From NCBI GenBank assembly GCA_033439295.1, contig JAVTLE010000021.1, positions 1,116,009-1,180,008 of the forward strand: a stretch of DNA of 64,000 bases, in the 5' to 3' direction. Made by a program: the position numbers and the translations under genes. This stretch comes from Deuterostichococcus epilithicus (taxonomy: Eukaryota; Chlorophyta; Trebouxiophyceae; Prasiolales; Stichococcaceae). The notes under the pieces were generated by a model. The model worked only from the letters and a program-made list of their open reading frames with translations, did not search any database and was not told the DNA's origin. Of the stretch, positions 33,783 to 44,200 are shown piece after piece (position 1 is the first letter of the stretch; each line of letters starts with the position of its first letter).

Positions 33783-35034
33783 GGTGGCAACCTGCGAGAC
33801 AGCAACGTACGATGCGTCAGCGACAGCGGAGCTGTCCTGCGGGTCTACGTGATGTCTAATCGCATGGGCACCCGCTCCGCTGCTGACCGCCCGCCAGCGG
33901 CCGTCACTGCTCCTCGCTCAGGGAAAGACGTATTCCCCATTGGTGACTCTTCCTGGCCCGCTCGTGTTGCGTGATGTGCCAGTGCGGAGGAGCGAGACCT
34001 GTGCCGTCAGAGGCAGAGGTCCTGCCACACACTATAGCAGTCACGATCCCCCAAAAATTCAGGACTCGCTGCCACAGGGCAGGCAACGGCACCACGACTG
34101 CATCCTGCAGATAGCCGGCCCGTCTGCTGACACGCTGGCAGCCACCCCGGGAGGCCTGGGCAGCAGCAGGCTAGCGCCTTGCACTGCTCATCCTGAGCAC
34201 CCTGCTCCCGCAACCCCTTGCTCCCATTGCCCGAGCAACTGCAGTGACCAGACCAGCTAGTGCTACGCGCTGTCGACGGCTCCAACCACTGTGCCGGCAG
34301 ATGGCAGCCTCCTTGGATGTCAGTCGCAAAGGCAGTGTCGACTGCATCCACCAGCATCCGGCAACTAGCAACTCGCCGAGCGCGTGTCAGCGGCGACCCA
34401 CCTGTTCCTTCGCCGGTGCAGCTGCCACAGGCACCGCTTTGCCTGGCCTGCAAAAGAGACCGAGTACCGGCGCTGGAGCGCACTTCAGGAGGCGGCGAAT
34501 TAGGTGTTGGGCTCGGATTAACGAGCTGTGGGCCAAAACCCTGAACCCGTGTTGAAATGTGGCCTCGGCGGATGAGCTGGCTTTCGCTACTGACACACAC
34601 AGTGAGACGCACTCATGCGGGGTCGGCCAGACCTCATCAGCGAGGCACAAATCAGGTGGGCAGGGTCGGCTGACTGGAGGGGTATGGTGTGCGCAAGCAA
34701 CAGGCGGGGGCTGGTGTTTGCGGAGGCAAGGGTACTCGTATCGCGCACAGACGGCGGCCCGGGCGGTTCAGAGATCCGCCGATCCTCGCCTTCGTTGGAT
34801 CGATCATGCAGAGCTCGGTGGTTATGCCACAGCGACCACACCACTGTAAAACCAGCAAGCAGCTGCCCCGGCAAATGAAAGAGCACGGTGGTGTGTCTGC
34901 TGGTGTGCTGTTGCGCCGCAGAATTTGAGGTCCCCGGTGTTGCACATCTCCCACTCAAAGCATGTCAACACTTGAGCCAGCATTTGAGCAGCAGAAATAA
35001 CGCAATTCTCGTGCGATGACACACCAGTGCTGCT
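33783..35034. promoter_or_regulatory. Upstream region of eS4 and 3' side of DDX47
   Basis: Both flanking genes read leftwards, so this 1.25 kb holds the eS4 promoter and the DDX47 3' untranslated region. Several short ORFs cross it on both strands, but none matches a family or has matching splice sites. No snoRNA or tRNA was seen. Confidence 0.4.
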
Positions 35035-38000
35035 TCACCGCTTGCCATATTTCTTCTTGAACATCTGCCCGGCGTCATCGGCGTCATCGTGCGCGCCCTT
35101 CCGCTTGCCCTTTTTGTTCTTATCCGTCTCCCGCATTAGCACCGTGGCCAGGCGCTGTGCCTCGCCCACCCGCTCCTGCAGCAGCAGCACCGCCTCCTGG
35201 CGGGGGGCGGCGCACGCACACTGCAGTCAGTACGGATTGCAGACACATGATGACTCTTGCCGGGAACCCGCTGGAAAAGACCACCCAAGCTGCTGCGCCA
35301 CCGGCGCCCACCGGCTGCGCCTGACCGGTGAGTTTGCGCTGTGCATCGCAGAGGATGGGACGCCATGCGAGGACGTATGAGATGGCTGTCCGCAAATACA
35401 TGTCTGCAGACAGGTGTCCGCAGTTAGATGAACCGGACAACTGTCCACGCTCAGCTGAACCCGGACACTACGCCGCAGACACTTCAGCAGCTGCAGCAGC
35501 GCCAGCATGACACAGGGTGGCGCATTCCGCCTGCCTGCTGGCTGGCGGGGCACACGCGAATCATCGCACACCGCTTGTCCTATCAAGCGACATGTGCATA
35601 ACCCCATTAAGAAGAGGTGCGCAGTAACAGCTCGCCTAGCCAGCAGTGTGCCGGCTGGCGAGGCGGCGACTCATCGCACCGCTTCTTCAAATGACAAGCG
35701 GTGCGCTGTCAAGCCACTCTGGCAAGCCAGCGGGTGTGCAGGAAGCTGATTCGTGGCCTGGAGCTACAGCAGCGCCATCAATGCGGGTGGCGAAGCCAGA
35801 TCGATGGTCGGCATTCAGTCGGTTGAGGGCTCACCCGATCAGGAACGGGTGGCCGAAATAATCTGCCGCAACACATGACGGTGCAGGTGCAACCAGTGGT
35901 TGCCAGAGAGCATCAAGAGAATCACCTGCTCTGTAGGGTACAGCTCCATTTTCTGCCCGGTAAGCTGCTCGATCTTCTGAAACAGCTCCACGTCGTACCT
36001 ATATGCCAGCACAGCAGCGCTCATCAACCTTTTCCCGTGACACAGTCCACGAGCAGACGTACGTTGACATTGGTTGTGAGCAGAGCGGCCAGCCTCACAA
36101 AGTGTAAAAGGTCCCACGGACTCTGCACATGGCGCTCTACGCACCGTGCGTGGCGCCGCAGCAGTCGACGCTCATGCATGGGGCAACAGTTGCTTTGGGG
36201 GAGCGGACACGCGGAAAAAGCCCGCACTGCGTGACGAAGGTGAGGGAGCGGCCGGAGCGCCCCGCGCGGGCGGTGCGGCCCACGCGGTGCACGTAGTCCT
36301 TGGAGTTGGTGGGCACGTCGTAGTTCATGACCACATCCACCTCCGGGATGTCCAGCCCGCGCGACGCCACGTCCGTCGCCACCAGGATGTTGCGCTCGCC
36401 TGCCTGCGCATGGGGATGTTTACGTTTGCTCTCGGTGCATGATTTGTCGCGGCTGGGGGGTTCCGAGGTGTTGGCCACGATGTTGCAGCGCTGGACTTGC
36501 AGCTGTGTGAGACAGGACCCTGGACGGAGTTTGTGAGTCCCGCTTTGATGACTGGCCCAGGATGTGTGAGGCCGACAGGCAGGCCGTGCAATGCGGTTGC
36601 CAGTCGCATCGAGCACAGTCACGCCCAGCATGGAGCTACCGGCGTGTGACACCCGTGGCGAAAGCAATCTCTCTGCAGCCACAGCGATCGGGCCTCACCT
36701 TGAACTTGTTGAGGGCGCCCAGCCGCTTGGGCTGGCTCATCTGGCCATGGATGGGGATGGCGCCGAAGCCAAGGTTGCGCAGCGCCAGTGCGATCTTGCG
36801 GGAGTTATCACAGGTGCGCGTGAAGATCATGACCGTGCTGCTGGCCAGCTCCGTCAGCACGTACGCCAGGTAGCAGTCCTGCAGACAGGATGGTGGGGAC
36901 ATTCTTGACGTGTTTGATTGACAGACTGTCGCACCGCAGCCAGTCTGAAGCAGCCTGTGAGGAACGGTGCAGCCTGTCTGCGTCTGCAACAGCGCCAGGT
37001 AGGATGCACAGGCGCAAGGGGTTTGTGTCTGTGGGACCCAGGCAGGCTTTGCTCCGCAGCCTCTGACACAGCTGCCTGGAAACTGCCGCCTGGATGCGCC
37101 CGCGCCTTGTGCTTGGCTGGGACGAAGAGGTATTGCTGCCGCAGGGTGTCCACCGTCGTGTACTTTGCAGACACCTCCACCTTGACCGGGTTCTGCAGGC
37201 ACGCCCGCTGCAGCTTTTGCACCTGCAGTTGCGGCACGCACGAGGATCGGGCAGGGGCCTGTCTTGCGGGCCGCGCAAGACGAGGGGCAGCAGGTCGCGG
37301 GGTGCTGAGGGTCAGCATGTGCCCGCCTCTGCCGACCAATGCGGCAGACGTCACCAACACGCAGCAGCAGCTGGTGGCGAAGCCCTGGGCGTCGAACAAC
37401 ATCTGACTGCTGCTGCGCAGGGTCAGTGCTATGCGCAGGAGCAGCAGCCAGAGGAGTCGCCGCAGCAGGACGGGCACCTTGGACGTCATGGTGGCAGAGA
37501 ACAGCTGCGTTCGGCGCTCGCGCGGCACCGACTTGAGAATCTGGTCGATCTCCTGCTCGAAGTCCATGTTGAGCAGTCGGTCCGCCTCGTCGAGCACCAG
37601 GTGCCGCAACGTCCTCAGGCTGAAGCCCTGCGGCCGTGGAGGAGGGTGCCTGATGAAGTGCGTGTCCTCCTTCAGGTAGTCGTGGCCGGGGTTCACTCAA
37701 GTCCAAAATGGGTGCCGCCTGACCTTCCGTCCTTGGTATCACCTGACCGCATCGGTCGTCAGCGCCCGAGGCGGCTCAGTGCGAAGGAGCAGTTGCCCAC
37801 CTTGGTGTTTGACAGGTGGTCCACGACGCGGCCGGGCGTGCCGACGATGATGTGCGGCCGCTTGCCGAGTGCAATGGCCTGTGTTGCACGGCTACAGATC
37901 AGGCGCTAGGGCATTGTAGTCCATTGCTATGCGCGCCACGAACCAACGAGTCGCTCGAATGAAAGTTCAGACGAGTGAGTATGGTTGATGCTGAGTATTT

Positions 38001-38612
38001 AGTGACAATCAGTAGGCCGCAGCCGCCGTCGCCTCCATTCCCAGCGACGGTGCTCGGCGGCTGCCACAGGCAGCGGTCTGCCCGGTGACACGTGAGGAAC
38101 TGGCGCAAAGGCCTCTAACATCAGAGCTTGCCTGCGCCATCATGTCGATGCCGCCAACTAGCACAGCGCACTTGACGCCGATGGAGGCGCCAAGCGCCTC
38201 AAACTGCTCCGCAATCTGAATGGCCAGCTCGCGGGTGGGCGACAGCGCCAGCGCAAAAAGCGCCTGCGGCTTGTCTAGCAGCTCCTGCAGGATGGGCAAC
38301 GCGAAGGCGCCCGTCTTGCCGGAGCCCGTCTGCGCCAGGCCGATGACATCCCGCCCTGCGGCGGCACAGTGCGAGTGGAAAATGCAGCATCGTCCTTCAC
38401 AGGGACCAAGTGACAGTCCATCATGCATGATGCTTCTAGGTGTTTCAGAAGCTGCTCGGTGACGGACCTTGCAGGAGGTGCGGCACTGCCTGCTCCTGGA
38501 TGCCGGTGGGTGTCTTCCAGCCAAGCGCGACGGCGGCCTCCGCCAGCTGCTCGCAGACGCCCAGCGCCTGAAACTTCTGGACGCTGGTCTTTTCGACCTG
38601 CTCCTCCACCAT
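35035..38612 (-). CDS. DDX47: DEAD-box RNA helicase DDX47/Rrp3 (18S rRNA maturation)
   Basis: Rrp3/DDX47 is a nucleolar DEAD-box ATPase needed for early 18S pre-rRNA processing. Nine exons fit: 38612-38468, 38355-38132, 37878-37801, 37627-37478, 37222-37106, 36878-36699, 36403-36228, 35998-35926, 35196-35035. Motifs in order: Q motif [10 protein letters not shown]...[11 protein letters not shown], motif [12 protein letters not shown], Ia [11 protein letters not shown] in [11 protein letters not shown], Ib [51 protein letters not shown], then [28 protein letters not shown] and [15 protein letters not shown]. The [17 protein letters not shown] block and NMDFEQEID identify the DDX47 branch. The tail is Lys-rich. 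Introns after 38132 and 37106 begin with [12 protein letters not shown] is short for the N-terminus, so an upstream exon is possible. Confidence 0.95.
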
Positions 38613-39166
38613 GCCCAGTGTGCTGCTCTCTGCCTTCGTTCAAAGCCTGAGTTATCGAGGCAGTTGAGTTCTGACAACTGACGGCAAGGTGCAGGAGGGC
38701 TGCCTGATACGGTGCGACGTGCGAGCTGTAGTGTTTCCCGGACACTATGCGTGTTCCAGAAGTCACCACAGATGTGTGCGCGAGTGAGAGGTGTGGATGC
38801 AGATGGAGTCTGCTGGCAAGTGACTGCGTTAATCACGGAAGCTCGCAGCACATGATGCAGGGCGGCCCCAAATGCACTTGCATCATGCGCAATGCGAGCA
38901 GCGAGCACTCTAACAAGGCGTTGCCTCTGTGCACGTTAATTTCGGCTACCCACCGTTCTGCGTTGCTTCTCTTGCTCGAAAGCTTGAACTTCGCAACGTT
39001 GTTGGCCGTGGTTCTGAACTTCTCCCACTTTCGGCTCAGAGAGAGGCGACACGGCTGGCGGGTGGACGCCTGAGGACAGCAAGAGGTCTGCAGAGCACGC
39101 CGTAGCAGCAGACTCCGTTGCCGCGCCGCCCACGCCGCTCCTGCCGCGCATGACCAGCGGGAAGCC
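38613..39166. promoter_or_regulatory. Divergent promoter region, DDX47 and Svp26-like gene
   Basis: About 550 bases lie between two divergent ATGs. No clear core-promoter element or repeat is visible. A further 5' exon of DDX47 could lie here. Confidence 0.3.
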
Positions 39167-40464
39167 ATGGTGGAGGCTGCCACTCTGCTAGTGTACGCAG
39201 GAGGCTATCTCTCAGTAGTGTTCCTCTCGGTCTGCCTCGCTGCCGGGCTCTATTACGTGGCCGAGCTCATAGAGGAGTACACACAGGTGAGCGTCCCGCC
39301 GCAGGAAATCGCCAATGCCTGCACATCTTCCACAGAATATCGGCCAGGAACCATACTTGAACCGCGTGGCGCTGTGTCGAGCTCGATTGTCTTCGGGTCC
39401 GTTCAGCACAGTGAAGAGCTGACTGTGGAGGGCGGCGCACGAATCAGATGAGACATGCTGGGGCAGCGTGTTGAATGACATGTGGTCGCTGTGCGCTGCA
39501 GCTGACCAAGAAGATCATCACCTGGATCTCCGAGGTAGGGCCTGCTTTTGCACAGCAGACTGACAAGCCTGGCCATCGGGCTGCCGCTTGATGCCTTCAG
39601 TAACCGGCACGCACCGTTTCAGGCCGGCCTGGCGGCAGCTCCGGCACCGCAATGCAGGCCTGTGACACCGTCGACTCGAATCTGGTCCTGTCACCACGCA
39701 GGCAACGCTGCTGGTGCATGCGGTGCTGCTGTTCTGGGACCGGCTGCCGCTGGTTGCCGTCGGCATCAGCGCAGGGGCACACGTCGCCTACCTGCAGCTG
39801 CTCAAGCGCTTCCCCTTCTTCCGGCTGCTGTCCTGGGAGGGCCTCGCCAGCATCGGGCTGCTGGCGGGCGCCAACCTTGCCTGGGGCCGCTACTTCTGGT
39901 GGGACAGCTGCACGAGGCGTGCGCGGCTGTGTCACCGGTTTCACACGCCCTGGAGGCTGTCTGAGCTGCCTGTGGATTATGCAGTTGGTTGGTCAGCGTC
40001 CCCGCGGAGCTCTTGTCCAGGGTCTCAGCACCAACTTTTTCATCTCGCAGGCACACATGGCACTCGCTCGAATATATCTTCGGCTTCCTGCTCATGACGA
40101 CGTGGCTGAACCCCATCCTGCTGATCCTGTCGCTGGCGGCAAATGAGCAGACGCTGCCTGGCGGCAGCGGCGCTCCATACGGCAGCGGCGGCGGGTCAGG
40201 TGCGCGCTGTGAAACGGCATCGGGAGGCTCCATCGGAGACACCTTGCGCAGACACGTGTGTGCGCTCCTGCCGATGTGACGACGGACGAGTGTCTTTCGA
40301 ATCCTTGAGGCAAGCTGGTGATGTGCGCAGGCCAACCAAAGAAGAGGGCCAGCAGGGGCCTGCTGCTCAGTATGTTCTCGTGGCTCAGGAACAAGCGGGA
40401 TGATGTTCTGCCGGGCCGGTCGGCGATGAACGGCCGGGCCACACTGAAGCCGCACACCGTCTGA
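39167..40464 (+). CDS. SVP26: TEX261/Svp26 family ER export membrane protein
   Basis: Svp26/TEX261 is a four-helix membrane protein that recruits Golgi enzymes into COPII vesicles. Five exons fit in frame: 39167-39286, 39502-39534, 39702-39916, 40051-40199, 40331-40464. The first helix and the signature AAGLYYVAELIEEYTQ are diagnostic. ITWISE, then ATLLVHAVLLFWDRLP, YLQLLKRFPFFRLL, LASIGLLAGANLAWGRYFWW, HSLEYIFGFLLMTTWLNPIL and ILSLAANEQTLPGG follow, ending in a short basic tail with RGLLLSMFSWLRNKRDDVLP. The spacing matches the family at about 215 residues. The intron after 39916 begins GCGTGC; only that donor gives TRHTWHSLEYIF. The tail is longer and Gly/Ser-richer before the last exon than in animals. 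Confidence 0.9.
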
Positions 40465-41267
40465 CGGATGTTGGTCCAGGATTCTGCAGCCAGGAGTGCA
40501 GCAATTCCGGATACAGCCGAATACAGTTGGGCGTTTCAGAATGACCAGAAACATGCAGTCGATGAAGTGGTGATCGCATAGTGACGAGCAGTGTCCTGCC
40601 GTCGGCATGTAGGTACATGCATGTGCGCGCGCGTCTTTTATCGCGTCTTCTGGCTCGGAAGCGCCAGAATGTGGAGCAGCAGAAGAGACCGCAAAAGCCT
40701 TTCAAACCCTCTGTCACTCCTCAGCGCTATAAGTCAAAGCTTCGACAACATTCCGATTTCAAGGCATACCTGCATTCGAAAAGTAGCTACTTGACCACGT
40801 CTTGTGCGTCAGTCTGACACCCTCAGGACCAGGTCCAAAAAGCCAAACAGCTAGACTACATGCACCCACCACCCAAACAGTGTTTGCGTGCTGCAACGAA
40901 AGACGAGTCAACTTCCCAGTACTGATATGTGCATAACCCTCGACAGCCGCGGCGATAGAGTTTCTGGGGACAGGGCGCCACACCTCTTGAATAATCTCCG
41001 AAGAACCGCCGGCAGCATTGTTCCCGCGGCCTGAAAAGATGTAGTTGCCGACCGCTGAAGGATTCGCTAACACCTGCTTGCAGGGTTGGGGACCCCAGCA
41101 GCCCCCAAATCAGGCTCAAACAGCTGCCAGCACAAGCGCCTCACTTGACGCAACACGGCAGGCCGTCCGGGTTGGTCAGCACCAGCGGTCGCAGCATCCG
41201 CATGCCAGCCGGCCCACTGGTGTCTGTGGACGGCTGCGGCACCAGTGGCGCTCTTCAGGACAGCTGC
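40465..41267. other. Convergent intergenic region, Svp26-like and LARP1 3' ends
   Basis: About 800 bases. A 104-codon minus-strand ORF (40759-41073) matches nothing recognisable and has no splice context. No RNA gene or repeat was seen. Confidence 0.45.
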
Positions 41268-44200
41268 TCAGGCTGTCGTGGCCTGCGAGGGCGCAGAAGA
41301 GCCATTGCCGCCCACCGCCTCCGCCGCGGTGGCAGGTGCCGCAGCATCGGCGGCAGCTGGCGGTGTGTCGCCGTCGAGCGACGTGCGGGCCGAGGCGAAG
41401 GCCTTAGACAACGACCCGGTGCGCGCTGGCGACTCCTGTGCCGCCGGTGCAGGCGCCACCGCGGCATCAGGCGCCGCCTCCTTGCCGGCATCCTGCTGCT
41501 TGACGGCGGCTGCGTCCTCCACAACTGGCGCCAGCGGCGGCCTGTCAGCGCTGCCCCCTGCCAGCTTGTCTGCAGCAGCAGCGCCACCGCCGGCGGCTGG
41601 CCGCTCGACGCTCGTGCCGGGCGAGGGCGGCAGGCCGCGCGGCGCTGCGGGCGGGCTCGCGCCTGCCAGCTTGTGGGACGCCAGCTTGTCGGCAGCGGCC
41701 GCCATGAAGCCGCGGTCCGGCGAGTGGGAGGAGGCAGCTGGGCGCCGAGCTCCGTGGCCGCTGTGGCCAAAGCTGCCGCCGCCGCCCTTGCGCTTGTCGG
41801 CGACGCCGTTGACGTGGCCGTACTTGCCGCCGAAGCCATGGCCACGCTCGTAGCTGCCTGTTGGCGTGTTGCCGCGACTACGATTCCGATCCTGAGGCGC
41901 AGCCCAGGCACTGGGCGTCAGCACTTCCAATGACCCCAAGGAGCACTGTCAATGGCACCACACAGGAGCACAGCCGCGTAGAGAACCGAACTGTGTTTGT
42001 ACAGGCGGACGGAGCCTCAGAACAGATCTTGGTTGAGAAAGTTGTCATCCGCAGAGGCATACAAGCCCTCGGAATTAGCATGGATGTGATCATCACTGGC
42101 TATGTCCGTCAAATGCATCTATTCAGGTGCAAGCAACTTTGTGTATGTCATAGAGGGTGCCAGGCTGAAGTGCATTTGTCGCTATGACTCAGGCGACAGG
42201 CGACGCATGAGGCAAGTGAAGGTGAGCAAGTCAGAGTTGTCAGCCTCAGAACAGATCTTGGTTGAGAAAAGTTGTCATCCGCAGAGGGCACAAAGGCCCT
42301 CGGAATTAGCATGGATGTGATCATCACTGGCTGCACATCTATCAGGGTTGTGTGCTGTGACAAGGCAAACATGCCGTGGCTTCCTGCATGTGGGTTGACC
42401 GTGTTGCCGGTCAAAGCAATCCACAGAACAGACAGGAGGAAATCGAGACACGAGGAAAGAGAGACACACAAGCGCATGCAGCGCATCAAGCCTCAGAACA
42501 GATCTTGGTTGAGAAAGTTGTCATCCGCAGCGGGCGCGACAGGCTCCTCGGAATTAGCATGGATGTGATCATCACTGGCTTGACAAGATATGGGCTGCGG
42601 ACGTGACAGCGCACTGCCGCAGACCTGGGGTAGACTTTGCAGATCACAGCGTCTGGATGAAGCCGAAAGTGCAGCTGTCTAAAATGCGCCATTTGCGGTT
42701 GCGACGCGCTTGCAGCGCTGCTGAGGCACTCCCCCGGAAAGGACGCGTTTGCAGCATCTCAGGGCCCGGCTTGATGGACGGCGCAGGGGTCCGTCGCGAT
42801 GTGCTTCGCAAGTTGTCCGTCATGGCTTTGGGCGCGTGGGAGAGGGGGGAGCAAGGAGCGGGACAGGACTGGACCTGTTGGTGGCGGATGCGGTCGGCCT
42901 CAGGCTGCGCAGCCCGGAAGTCCTCCAGCGTCCGGAACTTGGTGTCCAGCAGCTCCTTCAGCTGCAGGCGGGGGTTTATTATTTGTCAATGGTGGAGATG
43001 CGTGTGAGCGCCACTTCACCGTGGCATGGGGGACAGCAGGCGCTGGCACGTCTCCGCGAGGGAGGTTCGCATGCAGCAGCTCTTTCAGCTGCAGACGGGG
43101 CCCCAATGCGACAGAGTATGCGCAGATGTATGAGCACAGACTGCCCACGTCTGCGTGAGGGGCGCAGAATGCCAGCATCTCTGTGCGAGGCCTGCCTCAT
43201 GCTCTGGGTTCATGGGGCTGATATAAAGTCGGAAGTGCAGGGTGGGCGGCCGGCATGCAGCTGCATGCAAGTTGACATTACAGTCGTAGGTAGGAAGCTT
43301 GGGGCCGGCACCTCCGCGTTCATCTGCACGCCAGCATCCTTGGGGATGCCGTTGTAGTGGTGGAACGCCCTGCGCACGGACACGCACAGACTTGGCACAA
43401 AGTTGCATCGGCAGTGGCTTTGGGTGGTGAGCGTGGACAGGGCGCTGCACATGCGAAAGAGCGGTCGTCTACTCGGTATCGCGTGTGCACGTGCAGCACG
43501 ACAGCTGCATGTTGACAGGGGGTTGTGCACCACCAGCCAGGAGACTGACCAGTACTTCTCGAGCCCATACAGCCGCGGCGGCGTCGACGCCTTAAAGTCC
43601 TGCATGTCATGGGCGGTCAATCAGGAAACAATAAAACTTGAACCAATACTTCTGCTATACCAGCAAGGGGACATCGTCGGACCAAGAGCGTGTCGCCAAA
43701 ATCCCCCAATCAATCATGAGGAACGCTCGGACCGCGCCTTGCTCGCAAGCTTGCTGGGTGACTCTCACATGCCACCAGATCGAGAACCGAAGATGGGGAG
43801 TCCCACCTGCAGCGTGATCTTCTCGAAGTCGGCGTACAGCTCAGGCTCGAAGGCGCGTTCGAGGCCGTAGGAGAAGAAGCGAAAGAGGCACTCCATGCCA
43901 TACTGGTAGCCGTCGCAGGCGTCCTCCCAGGCGAGCGCGCGGAATTCGTCGTACATTGCCGTGTTGAAGGTGTCGCGCAGGAAGTAGGACCAGAAGCGGA
44001 ACAGCGTGTTCATCTCGTCGCTATGCCCGATGCCTGCGGGAAAGGAGGTGCGCAAAGATGTAGGGGCTGAAAGGCCTTCAGACGAGGACATTGTACACCC
44101 AAGGGACATGCGCCAAATGGAATGGGGCCAAATGCCAGCGAACGGCAGCTGCAGCTGTGAAGGTGGGTCGTGCTTGTCGCCCTGACCAAGTTTGTCAGGG

